This document shows, piece by piece, positions 30,141-42,483 of a stretch of 64,000 bases of DNA. Below the pieces are notes generated by a model that saw only the letters and a program-made list of their open reading frames with translations, was not told the DNA's origin and searched no databases. Where the stretch lies: assembly GCA_963930735.1 (NCBI GenBank), contig OZ005740.1, positions 243,987,192 to 244,051,191 on the forward strand, written 5' to 3'. Position 1 is the first letter of the stretch. Each line of letters opens with the position of its first letter. This DNA is from Dioctria linearis. Its lineage: Eukaryota; Arthropoda; Insecta; Diptera; Asilidae. A program made the position numbers and the translations under genes.

Positions 30141-31823
30141 AAAAAAGCATTGTGAATGACATCGAGATTGGTAGATTCATGAAATTCAGAAATTCAGCAA
30201 AACATAATAATTATCAGAATGCAAAAAAATTCAAGTTTGCAATTCTTCTAGTACATACAAGTATAGTTTTTAATTAGGATGATCGCTAACAAAATTGACG
30301 ATAGGACTGCAAATTCTTCAAGAAGAATTCCTCTGCTATTCTTGAGTTACAAAAAAAGTGCACCAACACTTCTTTCCCGCTAGTTGTTTCGGCGTTTGAT
30401 TGTCTATACTCGGGAGAATTCCTTCTGGCATCTTCAATGCCATTTTGGACATATTTATTCGCAGTTTCAATGTCTTCAGGAAACTGGATGCCTACATTAT
30501 GTAAAACACATGCAGCTAGAATCATCGAATGGATATTTTTGACGTCTTTCATTCCAAGGTGGTGCAAATGACGAAAACGGCCAAAAAGAAGAGGAAAACA
30601 TCTCTCTTTTATTTGACGTGTAGATGCGTGTGCTCTATTGAAACGTTTTTGACCATTTGTCTGCCTTCCAAAGTCATTATAAGGAGGAATACACCGCTTT
30701 AAGCAGGGATAGGCTTTATCGCTTGAAAAAAACGCTCCATATTTTCATTGGCTTTCTCAAAAATTGGTGAATTACGAAAAATACGAGCATCATGTATTGA
30801 GCTTGGGTAAGCAACAAAACAATCTGCGAACACCATGTTGTCATTACATATTGCTTGCAGCGTTACCGAATGAATTTTTTTTCTGTTGGTGTAGCAATGG
30901 CTTTGGCAAATGGAGCACTTAAGTATAGGACAATAAGTACCATCAATTGCACCTATTATCCCCTTTATTTTATTTTTCCTATAAAAGACATCTCTTATTC
31001 TGCCTGCTTCTTTCTCATTAGGCCATTTTATAAATAATGGGGCTAGTACGTTAACAATTTTGATTATGCTAAACAAATTAAGGTAGATTTTGGAATACCG
31101 AAGCGATCAGCAACTGATCTGCAAAATATAATAAACGAAAATATAAGTTTATGCGTATTAATATTCATTGCCAAAAAGTGATACCTATAACTCTCCCTAT
31201 TTGCCAAAATCCACATAACGGCTAATAACTGGTTATCGATGGGTAATGACGTATAGTTTGGAAATCTTTCCCGATATACTCTCGATCCCTCTGCCAGTAA
31301 CAGCTCGTATGCTTCTATTTGCACTCGGAAATTTTGTTGAAACTCTGGGTTCGTATAATTATTAACCACCCTTTCAACAAAATTTTTGCTCCGAATCGGT
31401 ATATTTGTCCATCTCAATAAATTATTTAGTATGATCTCATCTTCTAAATCTCCATCACTTTCATACTCACTAGTATTAGTACATAAATTTACCTAAATAA
31501 TCGAAATAACTATAATAATCTTCCGTTGGGATTTTCACTATTCCAAATGCTTACCATTTTAACTACATTTAAAAAATTATCAAATTTGTTATTTTGTTCC
31601 AAAGCCAACAAAATAGCAGCAGACCTTTCCATTTTAAATCAAATGACAACTACTGCTTAGTGTCAGGAATGCAAGCAACAAAAAGCTGCTATGATAGCAC
31701 CTATATTAAAATCTTGGATAGAACAAATGTCAAAAGCCAATATGAAAAGGCAGCTTTCGAGTTACTTTGGACAGGCATAAGAATACGAAAGCAGCTAAAA
31801 GCAGCAATAGCAGTAATATTGAA
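30141..31823 (-). mobile_element. PIF/Harbinger element B, transposase half
   Basis: The right end has TTCAATATTACTGCTATTGC on the minus strand (31801-31823), the inverted counterpart of the end of element A at 13307. The transposase gene reads inward from there. The 230 bases after its stop match the downstream part of element A (14885-15075). A Myb-like partner gene is missing on this copy, so the left part seems to have been lost. Confidence 0.65.
30286..31633 (-). pseudogene. PIF/Harbinger transposase, near-complete, two frameshifts
   Basis: The gene starts at an ATG near 31633 (MERSAAILLALEQNNKFDNF) with a GTAAGC donor near 31554. The next exon opens after tttag near 31492 and reads TNTSEYESDGDLEDEIILNN, RWTNIPIRSKNFVERVVNNY, then LPIDNQLLAVMWILANRESY. 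A second short intron (~65 bases) ends at ttttgcag, and SVADRFGIPKSTL follows. The core shows KGIIGAIDGTYCPI (first Asp), SSIHDARIFRNSPIFEKAN, FFSSDKAYPCLKRCI (second Asp) and ASTRQIKERCFPLLFGRFR (third acidic residue), then MILAACVLHNVGIQFPED and a stop near 30286. Frameshifts near 31075 and 30730 are the only breaks seen. It is the best-preserved Harbinger transposase here. Confidence 0.85.
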
Positions 31824-32050
31824 ATGACCGCTGATAATATCAATATATTAGCTTCCCGGATTCTGCTTCCATCTTTGAATCAATAAAGACGCGCATTTTT
31901 TTAGCCATTTTTATAGCGGCATTTCGGAGCAAACTTAAAATTAAATAAAAGTATAAAATCTATTATATGGTTATCAACGTGTAACCATACTACCAGTCTT
32001 ATATAAAAAAAAAGAAAAAAAAGGAAAAACTATTATTAGTAAGAAATCTA

Positions 32051-33016
32051 GTGACAAAACAATTTCATACTCAATCTGAAAGTGTCTTTAATAATATATT
32101 TCACGTAAGGACTTCATACAATTTTTCGGGCTTAAACTTGTATAGCAACCCTTATATCAGGGAAGAAAGGCATTACCATTCTACAATTACAAAAACAACT
32201 AATGATTTGACTACACTACTTGACCTAATATGTGTCACCTTTTCGGGGCTTATCCTCCCACCCTATTTCAAATATGACGGGATAAACTTTCCGATATTCC
32301 TACAAAAAGACAGAATCGTACAATTCAGGAACTGCTGGCGATTTGGACACTTCCAATCAAAGTGCAGATCAAAGACCAAATGCGTAAAGTGTGGAATTGT
32401 GCAACCTGAGTCTCACCCCTCTCCTTACACTTCATCTCCTCATTGCGCCAACTGCGGTGGTGACCACTATGCCGCGAGCAAATCATGCCAGCGCCAAACT
32501 AATTATCCTACTCCAATCTCATATCAAGCCAATCCGTTTCGGTTAAACAATTTTTTTTACTCAGAAGCAGACTTCCCGTCCCTAGACTCTCGGCCAAATA
32601 AGCGAAAGGCTCCTAGGCCCAGGTTTTCAGAATTAGCGTCTTCCTCTGCGGACCTCCCGATGGAAGATGCAGTACCCCACAAAGCTATAATCAATGTCCC
32701 CATCACAATCCCTGACGTTCGAGAATCCAACTCATCCGAGCTTAAAACTGATACTTCATCACTCAGACGAACCCTCTCCGATGACAATAATCCGGATGCA
32801 CCACTTAGGAATAAAGCCTTTTCTGCCCAAAGCTCTAAGCTCTGCAGTCCACTAAAACTCTGTCTACAGATTTTAGATATTAACGCTATCGTCCAATCTC
32901 ACCGAAGAAGACAAAGAAAACTACATTCCTGCTTTAAAAGAAACTATCATTCGCCTACTCGATACTGCCCCACCCCCCAAAGAATTACCAAAGGACCAAC
33001 CGGATCAGGTTGGTAA
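32051..33016 (+). pseudogene. I-type LINE ORF1 (zinc-knuckle nucleic-acid chaperone)
   Basis: ORF1 proteins of I-clade LINEs coat the element RNA. This frame carries CCHC knuckles: RNCWRFGHFQSKC, TKCVKCG and HCANCGGDHYAASKSC, followed by SEADFPSLDSRPNKRKAPRP, a common motif after the knuckles, and a low-complexity Ser/Pro tail. The N-terminal part before about residue 90 is not well conserved, so the true start could be elsewhere; the upstream region (31824-32050) shows nothing else. It is followed by ORF2 after about 20 bases. The other copies of this family in the window are broken, and I treat this one as a remnant although the frame is open. Confidence 0.75.
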
Positions 33017-33037
33017 TGACCAAGAAATGAATACATT

Positions 33038-33447
33038 ATGAACACAGATTCAACAATCGCGCAATTGAATCCAGGCAGGATCTCAAATAAAATAGGCGAG
33101 CTACATAACTTACTATTCCCATTAAACATTTCCGTGCTTTGTCTTAACGAAGCGTGGCTTAAGCCGTCTCAAACTTTCACTTGCAAAAGTTACAATGTGC
33201 TCAGAAAGGATCGTCGCTCAACTGGAGGTGGAGTTGCTATCCTCATAAAGGACAGCCTGCAATACAACAACTTACCTCTCATAACTCGCAACTCAGCAAT
33301 AGAACTGGTTGCTTAGACCCATTCCGTGTATCAATTCTGCATATATATATTCCTCCTCATGCCAACTTTAGTGCCGGGGACCTGCAGCATATTATTAGCC
33401 AACTTCCTCCTAACAACAGAAGAAGATTTGCATGTCTGTGGCCGGTT
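33038..33447 (+). pseudogene. I-type LINE ORF2, endonuclease start
   Basis: The ATG at 33038 begins an apurinic-type endonuclease, which nicks the target DNA: LNPGRISNKIGELHNLLF, ISVLCLNEAWLKPSQTFTCK (catalytic Glu in NEAW) and GGGVAILIKDSLQYNNLPL. Frameshifts follow, reading AGDLQHIISQLPPNNRRRF and LHVCG. Homology stops near 33447 where the CR1-like LINE begins, and resumes at about 38475 with NAHHTLWG. Confidence 0.8.
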
Positions 33448-34105
33448 CTTTTGTTATTGTTTTTTTCATTGTAAAAATTTCTATCTATTAGTTCTTATTT
33501 TTGTGTATAAAGTGATTTGGTTCTTCCACGAATTGTGTCCTTTTCATGTGCAAGTGGAGTTTTAATCCTAGATCCTAGATTCCCTGAGTGATCGGTGGTT
33601 TGCTTGTGTTACTAATCTGCTGACATCGCCTCTTTGTTGAGGCTTTTGTGTTCATTCGTGCTTCGTGGGACCTCGTATGCAGGTGAATTGATTTTCAATT
33701 GACTAATTCACTTTTATTTCGCGTGGCTAATAAGTATATAGGTAAAATTCTTAAAATTAAAAAAAGAAAAAGTCATATATATTTTCGTGATTTTTGAGGT
33801 TATCTTTCTTTGCGCCTTGCTCATTATAATTTTAAGCTTTATTTAGTGCCATAAAGCTTAGCCAACCAAAGACACCGTTCTTATTGCATCGCATACTCGA
33901 TCCTTTCGTTGAGCTGGACTTTCACATCCATTCTCACAACCATAATCGATAAAACTGAACTACTAATCAGAGATTTACCATATACAAAAACCAGCAAATT
34001 TATGAAGCTAATTGTGAATTATAAATTTCATTAATTGTAGCATCATAACATAAATTGTCTCCAATTGTACTGCCAGTTGGATTAAATTAATTTAATTTGT
34101 TTGTA

Positions 34106-35415
34106 ATGGCACTTGTCAGAATCTGCTCCACTAATATCAGTGGCAAAGGGGTAGATTGTGATGGAGTTTGCGGCAATACTTTCCATGCTACATGCTTGAA
34201 GCGAAATGCTTCGTCTCTGGTCACACCACTTGTAGTGAATGCTCTCATATCAAGCCTTGTCACGCCTTAAAACTTATGAAAGCTTCTTCGGAAGCAATCT
34301 CTGGGGACCAGTCTCTTATGCTTGATAAAATCAGACGGTTCTCTGCTGATCTGTCTAACTTTCAACAATTTTATCCTGAAGATGGATAATCTTCTCAGCC
34401 TGGCTGGCACGTTTAATTATAAAACGGTTGCGATACATGAAAAGACTCATGACATTTCATCAAAAATTTCTCTTGTATCGAGCAGATTAGACAATCTTCA
34501 CTCTGTAGTCATAACATGTGACGCGCCTTTAACGTCAAGTGCTAATAGTGGGCTAGTTACACCCATCATTGAGGATATCAGGCGCACTATTTAGCAGGTC
34601 AAGGGCGATATCGGTTCCTCTTTATCAGCCGTTTTGAAGAATTCTGCGCTTCTGGGTTCTTGGCTCGTGATATTGGTAACTTAGCTGCCAAAGCGTCTTG
34701 CAGATCTGAAAATCTAATGCCTGAACCCCAACAGTCTTCTCATTCTCAGCAGGACTCGTATGTTTCAACTCCTCCCTCCTCTGTGAATATTTCGTCAGAG
34801 AAGATAGGCCGTCGCCGGGGACAAAGGAACTAACGCAACCGCCCAAATAACATTCCGTCTGCCTCAAGTCGACTCGAGGTCTCTTTGGTTACTAATGGAG
34901 CCCCCATTGGCAGCGTTTTGTCTACGGGTGGAGATAATGTGTTATCTTCGTTAGTGGACAGGTCATCTAACGGGGGGACGGAGTTTTCCGTTTCGGATGT
35001 CGGTGTATTACGGTGTGTTTCGGCTGTGGATAGTGCCCTCACCAATGATACTTCCCCTGTGGGAATTTGTATTGGCGCCTCTTTGAGAACGGTACCAAAA
35101 CCTACGTGTGTTTTCATCACCCGTTTCTCTCCAGAAACGTTGTGTGAGGACATATTGAGGTATCTGAAGTCCAAAAATATCACAACAGATAGTATTTCTT
35201 GCTTAAAAATTAGTAAATGCTCTAAATCGGTTGCATCCTTTATTTTAACTGTCTCAGCGGATCTGCAGCACAAGTTATTGGATCCAACGTTTTGGCCCTC
35301 TGGCGCTTTTACTAAATTATTCGTACCTTCCGGGCGCCAAGGTCGTAATACAGCTAAAATAAGCAGCGATATTCCAAAAAACTCAAATCTATTCCCCCTT
35401 ACTACCAAAATGTAA
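34106..35415 (+). pseudogene. CR1-like LINE ORF1 (PHD finger, RRM-like C-terminus)
   Basis: ATG at 34106 gives MALVRICSTNISGKGVDCDG, then CGNTFHATCLKRNASSLV, a Cys/His pattern like a PHD finger. A heptad-like region follows (HDISSKISLVSSRLDNLHSV). The last part, KPTCVFITRFSPETLCEDIL and LLDPTFWPSGAFTKLF, resembles the nucleic-acid-binding C-terminal domain of such ORF1 proteins. Three or more stops and frameshifts (about 34268, 34594, 34830) disrupt it. It ends just before ORF2. Confidence 0.7.
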
Positions 35416-35439
35416 GGGGGGATTCGTAATAAAACTTCA

Positions 35440-38037
35440 CAAATCTTGAAATCCTCTGTTGCAACTGATTTCGATATAGTTGCTTTCACTGAAACATGAC
35501 TGCATCATGGTTTCCGCGATGCCGAAATCTTTGACAATTCGTATCAATTTTTTAGATTTTTAGAAGAGACAGATATACTGATTCTGAAGCACTTGGTGGT
35601 GGCGTACTCCTCGCTTGTAAAAACCACTTCAATTGCAGCCAAATTCAGATTCCCAGTTTCTCCAACACTCTTGACATCGAACTTATAGCTCTTAAGTTGT
35701 CTCTCTTAAAATATGACTTATACATACTTTGTTGTTAGATTCCTCCAGACACCATAAATAATATAGATGACAAAGGACAGACTATTTACGACCTGCGCAT
35801 TTCAACATCCAATTTTATGCATGGTAAGATAGAACCTCTTGACGAATTACTAATAATTGGTGATTTTAGCTTACCCAATATACAATGGATACTTAAGGAA
35901 GAAGACGATGACTATCTTAACAACATGACAGCAAGAGAATCACTTTGCCTTGACACTTTTTCATCTCTTGGTCTCAGCCAAATCAGTAATGTTAAGAATG
36001 ACATGGATAGGCAGTTAGACCTGGTATTTTCTATTGACGCGGATAACTTTTTAGTTGAACCTAGCCCCGTTTTAATTTCTACTCTTGACAAATACCACAC
36101 CCTTATACTAATTACGTATTCCTATGAAACCGAAAACTTGACAAATTGTGACGAAACACAATACTTTCTCAATTTTAGAAAAGCTGACTTCCCGGAACTT
36201 TCTAGTAGACTTACCGCTATTGATTTCAACACATTACTCTCTTGTGATAGTGTTGATGAAGATGAAGATATTTCTAAGTTTCACATAATTCTTTTTGATC
36301 TATTCTCTTCTCATGTTCCCCGCGAGCGCCAGCGGTTGCATAAAACATCACTGCCCTGGTACAATATAGAACTGAAACGTTTTAAAAATAGAAAGAATAA
36401 AATGTGGAAAAGTTATATGAGGGACAAAGATATTATAAGTCATAACAACTTCCTCGCATCCTATAATGAGTTCAAAGAACGTTCTTCTAAACTTTATGAT
36501 GAATACGTCCAAAGCATGCGAACGAAATTATTTAGTGACCCACGCAACTTTTTCAAGTTTATTAATATGAAGAAAAAACCGACAACTACCCCAATACCAT
36601 GAAGTACAAAGATACTGCTTGTGATGATTCGTCTGAAATTTGTAATATGTTTCCTTCATTTTTTGACAACATATTTGCCTCGTCAAATTTTCAACCTCTA
36701 AGTAGCAACTTCAATCATATGAACGACTCCCATAACGTTTCATTCACTGTCCCTTCCATTTCACATGAGGATATACTCGACCATATTTATGAGATTCCTA
36801 ATGACTTCACAACGGGTCCAGATGGGATCCCTCCAGCCTTTTTTAAGTCTTGCTGCCTTGCCCTGGTAGCTCCGCTAAGAATTATTTTCCAAAAATCGCT
36901 CGATACCGGTTATTTCCCGCAGCTATAGAAAAATTCCTTTATCATACCTATCCACAAAAAAAGGTAGTAGAAATGAAATTTCTAACTATAGGCCTATTGC
37001 AAAATTATCTTGTATGCCTAAACTATTCGAATCCATCACATACTCTCAGCTATCAATTTCCTGCAAGAATTTGCTTTCTTCTAACCAACATAGGTTTATT
37101 TCAGGCAGATCTACAACCACTAACTTGTTGGAATTTGTCTCGGATACCATTGGCGGATTTGAAAACGGCTACGAGACGGATTGTATTTATACAGACTTTA
37201 GTAAAGCGTTCGACAAGTTATCTCACTCCGTGATACTCTTTAAAATGGAAAAGTATGGGTTTTCCGCAACATTGCTAAAATGGACGGAGTCTTATTTAGA
37301 TAACAGAACATACCAAATCTTATTCCGCCATCTCATCTCTAAAATCTTGATGGCTTCGTCTGGCGTGCCTCAAGGTAGTTGTTTATTCTATCTATTGACG
37401 ACATTGTCTCTGTTGTGAGGCACTGTAAAGTCTTGATATATGCTGACGCATTAAGCTTTTCGCTCAGATTAAATTTGTTAGCGATTGTGAACAGGTACAG
37501 GCTGACCTTCACAAATTTTACGACTGGTGCAAAAGTAATAATTTGGTATTCAATATAGACAAATGTGAGGTTATGACTTTCCACAGAAATAAGAAACCAA
37601 TCACTTATGATTACGAGTTCTCGCATTGCTCGATTAGCCGTGTTGGCTCTGTCTGTGACTTGGGTGTCAAATGTGATCAAAGATTGAATTTTATCTCCCA
37701 TATAAACTACATGGTTTCAAAGAGTAGTTCTATGCTGGGTTTTATAAAACGTTGGTACTGAGAGTTTTCGCAACCTACCATAACTCCGGGTTTGTACACT
37801 TACTTTGTGAGTCCACTGCCTGAATACGCTAGCCAGGTCTGGTCTCCATTTTACGGTACACACATCGACCGTATCGAGTCTATTCAGCGGAACTTCCTAC
37901 GATTTGCTCTCAGGCACCTACCCTGGAATAATTTATTAATTCTTCCACCCTATGAGGATCGGTTGAAGCTTCTAAATATGCACTCACTTGTGAAATGTCG
38001 CGTGGTTATCGATGTAACTTTTGTGCACCAACTCTGA
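35440..38037 (+). pseudogene. CR1-like LINE ORF2 (endonuclease, reverse transcriptase)
   Basis: The endonuclease is read in pieces: TDFDIVAFTET, GGGVLLACKNHFN, ELLIIGDFSLPNIQWI (catalytic GDF). The frame from 35817 is open for 261 codons, with SLPWYNIELKRFKNRKNKMW and LFSDPRNFFKFINMKKK. The reverse transcriptase shows TGPDGIPPAFFKSCCLALV, NYRPIAKLSCMPKLFE, IYTDFSKAFDKLSHSV and SGVPQGSC. The active-site motif reads YADA (37438-37449) instead of YADD. The C-terminus ends with PEYASQVWSPFYGTHIDRIE and NFLRFALRHLPWN. Stops and frameshifts plus the altered active site mean it is inactive. Confidence 0.85.
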
Positions 38038-38474
38038 CACTCGAATATTGACTCTCCTCTGTTACTTAACAAAATCTCTTTTCGCGATAGTATGCACAAT
38101 TTGAGAAGGCTTCCTCTGTTGCATGTTAACCCCTCAAGGTCTAACTTTAGCATGTACGAACCTATTAATCGCATATGTATTACTGTTAATAATATGGCTG
38201 AGAATTTTGTTATAGACGTTTCTAAGCATGTTTTAAAAAAACATCTATATAATATTTAAGTTTTTGTTATATTTAAATTTTTTTAAAGGTTTGTTGTTAT
38301 GTTGCATGACATTTTATCCGGTGTTCGGTTCATGTTTAGTTTAAAATATCTACTAATATAACACAGACCAAATGATGAAAAGCATGTATTGTTGACCGTT
38401 TATCTATCAAACGTGTCACTGCAGCGAGCTTGTGTTAAGCTGGTTCTGATAGTCATAAAACAACTCCCTCCTAA

Positions 38475-41400
38475 TATGCGGAGAGCAATGCCCACCACAC
38501 ACTCTGGGGAAATCAACACTCAGACTTTAAGGTCCTGAAATTCTCAAGCTACTGGAAGACAGAAATCTAGTATTACTAAACGACATATCACGCACCTTCG
38601 TCTGCCCAACCACCTCTTCCGCCATAGATATCACCATTGCTTCTCAAGATCTCGCACTGGTAGCAGATCGGTCTACATTCAACGACACTCTGGGCATCCT
38701 GCATAAGCCCTGCATCAGTAAACTCATCACCACCACTCAAAACGCTTCTACGGATACTCAGAGGCAGTTTATTCCCAGAAGCTTTAACAAAGAAACTCTA
38801 AATCGTAACATCTCTAACGCCCTACGCAACTTTAATAGTAGTAATCCCACTGTCATCTACAGCCGCTTAATCGAATCCATTCACAACTCCACTCTTAAAA
38901 CTCCCTCCGCCTCCGCACAAAAAAGGCATCCCAATCCTTGGTGGAACATATCCTGCTCTAAAGCGGTGGTTCTTCGTAGATCTGCCCTCCGTATATTCAC
39001 ACAACAAGCCTCCAGACAGAACTACGAAGCATTAAAAGAACACGAAAAAGAAACTACACGTATACTTAAGAAGGAAAAGAAAAAGAGTTGGGAAGAATTC
39101 TGTCAAAACATCTTCCCCGACCTTTCGGCTTCCGAAATGTGCGAAAAAATTAGGATCTTCAGAGGCACTGACAAGCGTACACAGTACAAGTTACCAATAG
39201 ACACCATAGCAAAGAAAGCTGGTCCTGCAGGCTCTAACTGGGAATATCACACCTCTAACTCTAACCTGACGAGCTCTACACACCATGGCCTTGTTCAGCC
39301 GATAACATACACGGAAGTAGAAATCCCCCTCATCAATAAGGAAGACTCCGCCCCCGGACTCGACTGCATAAGATGCAGCCTTATAGCTAGTTTGTCGATT
39401 TTTGCTAAACTTAAAATACTTACCCTATTCAACTCCTTTTTCACTAAAAGCTCCATTCCTACTGACTGGAATCAAGTAGCCATCATCCCAGCACTCAAAA
39501 AAGGCAAGGGCCCAAAGGATTCTAATTTATACAGACCTATAACACTCACATCGGTCCTCACGAAAATTTTTGATGACAATTCTAAAACATAGGATTGAAC
39601 ACTTCCTCGAAGCAAACAACATACTTCCATCACACCAATTTGGTTTCCGGAAAAACAGATCACCTACAGATTGTATCCTCACACTGTGGGCTCACCTTCA
39701 CTTGGATATAATTCAAGGAAAGGCTACAGTAGTGGCATTACTTGACATCCAGAATGCGTTTGGCAAAGTGTGCCGTAATATTCTGGTGGCAAAAATGCAT
39801 GCAGAAAATCTCCCCGAACAACTTATAGCAATTATAAGCCGACTCTACGCCTACAAACAAATGAAGGAAGTCAGCGGTAACAATTAGAGTAGCTCATATC
39901 TCCCACATCAGGGTTTGCATCAGGGACCGGTACTCAGCCCAATCATTTTTAACTTTTACTCCAAAGACATCGGTGCCAGTTTACCCGGTAACATATCTCT
40001 AATCACCTATGCTGACGATATATGCATATTTTCCTTTTGCCCTTCTTTGGATGCTATCCAGTACGGTATAACTATCATAACTGCTAACTTGCAAAAAATA
40101 GGCTTAGAAGTATCTCCCAACAAATCGCGCATTTTTATAGTTCAGAAGCGATGGTGTTGGCAAGTGAATCTCCCTAACATTCTCATAAACTCGCACTTGA
40201 TTCCATATGTCTCGGAGCCTACCTTTCTTGGTTTCCCTCTGGAATCACAGCTCTCCGGAAAAGCCCACATATTGAAAACAAGGGATAAATGCTTTCGACT
40301 GACAAACATTATCAAATCCCTCTGCGGAGTCAGATGGGGAGCCAATCCCGAAAGCCTACTAAACATCTGTAAAGATCTAATAATACCAGTGCTAGACTGC
40401 ATGTCCCCCTTCTTCATGGATGCACCCAGAGCTGCCCTCCTTCCACTGAACAGAATGCAATACAAAGCAATAAGGATCTCTCTAGGTACCATGATTTCCA
40501 CTCATGTCATGTCCATGGAAGTTGAATCCAACATAATGCCACTTGAGGAAAGGTGGAAACTCAACGCTGATAAGCTTGTCTTAAAACTCATGCAAGATTC
40601 CTCGCATCCAGTTGACATCCCTGTACAGAAATACCTTGAATCTAGCCCTCCTCGGATGCCTTCTAAAGTCCCATATATCATCCAAAAATATCAACTTATC
40701 GCAGCTTCACACAATTTCGCATCAACCCCTAAACCCTACCACTTCCAATACCCTCTACATATAATTAATTTCAGACCCCCACTTATCTTACCAAATACAA
40801 AAAAAAGAAAACCTCACCCCCGAATCTGCTGCCCCCTATTCCACAAGCTAGTGAATACACGCTGGAATACGTTCACCAACATCTTTACAGACGGATTTAA
40901 AACTAGCTTCAAAACGTCTGCAGCTTTCTGGATCCCCAACTTGGACATTGAGGCCGTATTTCCTCTCAACCCGCTATCCTCTATTTATCACGCGGAGGCT
41001 CTAGCCATTCTGGAGGCAATTAGGATGGCAGTCATCTTTAACAGTAAAAAATTTCTCATCCTTACATACAGCAAGTCTGTTCTCACGGCTTTAAAGAACC
41101 CACTTTGCATTAAGCCCCACCCCGTCTTATAAGAGATCAAAAGGGCTGTATTCAGCGCAAGAACTAAAGGCACCCTCATACACTTTCTGTGAATCCCAAA
41201 CCACATGGGAATAGACGCAAACGAATTTGCAGACACTCTGGTTAGGGATATCCCGAGCAGCTCTTTGGATTCCGAAATATCAATCTACCCAAATGAACTT
41301 CTTCCTATCCTAAAGAAGGATAAGGTCGGCGATTGGCAAACTAAATGGAACAACTCACCGATGGGCAGGTCTTTCTACTCCTTAGAGCAGTCAGTGGGGA

Positions 41401-41660
41401 AAAAGCCTTGGTTTTTCAACTTAGGGCTCCCTCGAGTTATCATCACAACCACAACCAGGCTTAGATTTGCTCATGTAATTACCAACGAGCACCTCCATAA
41501 AATCAACATAAAAGACTCTCCCATCTGTTTATGCGGGAGTGCAACGGAAAATATCGACCACAAACTCTTCCATTGTAGCAATACCCCACTACAAGAACAA
41601 AGCTTCTTAACGATCTTACATCCATTGACACAACATTCACCAATCATTCAAGTCTGCTGA
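38475..41660 (+). pseudogene. I-type LINE ORF2, remainder (endonuclease end, RT, RNase H)
   Basis: Frames in sequence give NAHHTLWGNQHSDF, PTTSSAIDITIASQDLA and RHPNPWWNISCSKAV (endonuclease end). The polymerase follows: KEDSAPGLDCIRCSL, FEANNILPSHQFGFRKNRS-type sequence, VVALLDIQNAFGKV, LHQGPVLSPIIFNFYSKDIG-like sequence and TYADDICIF (active site, 40008-40019). RNase H has NIFTDGFKTSFKTSAAFW and YHAEALAILEAIRMA, but the next acidic position is Tyr (LTYSKSVLTAL, codon 41067-41069). The C-terminus has CLCGSATENIDHKLFHCSN. Stops near 39887, 41130 and 41191 and a frameshift near 39590 inactivate it. Confidence 0.85.
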
Positions 41661-41979
41661 AAGAGGGCAATATCGACGCGATTAAGGTTCTCATAAAACA
41701 TATAACATATCAAAGAGTGCGACATGGTTTTTTAAATATATAGTACAATCCAGATAAGTATGGAAGCAGAATCAAAAAGAAAGTGATATATTTAAAAAAA
41801 AAAAATTAATAAAAATAAAAAACAACAAAATCTACTAACCACTAATAAGAAAAAAGAAAAAAACACCTATGCCGCAACAGATAACTTTAAGGCTGGCCAA
41901 GTCCTGTAGTGTGTGTTATATACATGTAAAAGGGGACTTGCGGTGCTCTGTCCCCCTGGACGAAGAAGAAGAAATAAAA
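41661..41979 (+). mobile_element. I-type LINE 3' UTR and (GAA)n end
   Basis: An A-rich stretch at about 41790-41870 is followed by a stem pairing GGGGAC (41932-41937) with GTCCCC (41950-41955). The region ends with GACGAAGAAGAAGAAATAAA, the simple-repeat style of end left by this group of LINEs. It marks the right boundary of the element. Confidence 0.6.
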
Positions 41980-42160
41980 CCTGATGCGGCTAATTTATCA
42001 GCTAGGTTTAATCGATTTTGTGCCAATGTTGGCGATACCCTTCAAGTATGGAACATACTGCACCGGCGGGCCTCAGTAGTTCACAATATTTTTGATTGAT
42101 GTGCTATATGCGAAAAAAATGCAGCTGGAACATAACAGTACAAACATGTGTCAAACATAG

Positions 42161-42404
42161 CCGTTGCAGTACTCACATTACCGATTTCGAATGCTGCAGC
42201 TGAAAGAACATTTTCGGTCTGTATAAGGACAAGCTTCGAAACAGAGCATCAATTAAATTTGCCGAGGCAATATTAAAAATCCGCTTTTGATGCGCTGACT
42301 TCAGACCTACCGAAGATATTTTGAAGAAGTTTACAGATGCTATGTACCACGCAGAAAATGAAGACGACTATAACGCTTTGGACGCATTCTCTGATATGTT
42401 TTAA
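42161..42404 (+). pseudogene. hAT transposase C-terminal (dimerisation) fragment
   Basis: The sequence reads VAVLTLPISNAAAERTFS, then after a frameshift DKLRNRASIKFAEAILKIRF, a stop, and DILKKFTDAMYHAENEDDYN before TAA at 42402. The PISNAxxERTFS and LRNRMSxxxLEAILxIR patterns are diagnostic of the hAT C-terminal dimerisation region. The upstream frame from 41981 (SARFNRFCANVGDTLQVWN) may belong to the same gene but is not recognised. One frameshift and one stop break it. Confidence 0.75.
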
Positions 42405-42483
42405 TTTAAGTTTTTTTTTTAATACGCACATATACTTATACTAAAATCTATAAATATATAATACATATGTAGTTATATTATGC

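Larger units (their letters stand above)
33448..38474 (+). mobile_element. CR1-like LINE inserted in the I-type LINE
   Basis: A 5 kb element in the same orientation as its host, with a 5' leader (33448-34105), ORF1 with a PHD-type finger, ORF2 with endonuclease and reverse transcriptase, and a 3' UTR (38040-38460). The bases CAACTTCCTCCTAA at 33400-33413 and CAACTCCCTCCTAA at 38461-38474 might be a target duplication, though about 35 host bases lie between the first copy and the apparent left edge. It is full-length or nearly so but degraded. The class is inferred from the PHD-finger ORF1. Confidence 0.7.

Noticed and set aside
34830..35489. 219-codon minus-strand open frame
   Set aside because: It is the antisense shadow of the CR1-like LINE ORF1, whose plus-strand domains are recognisable.
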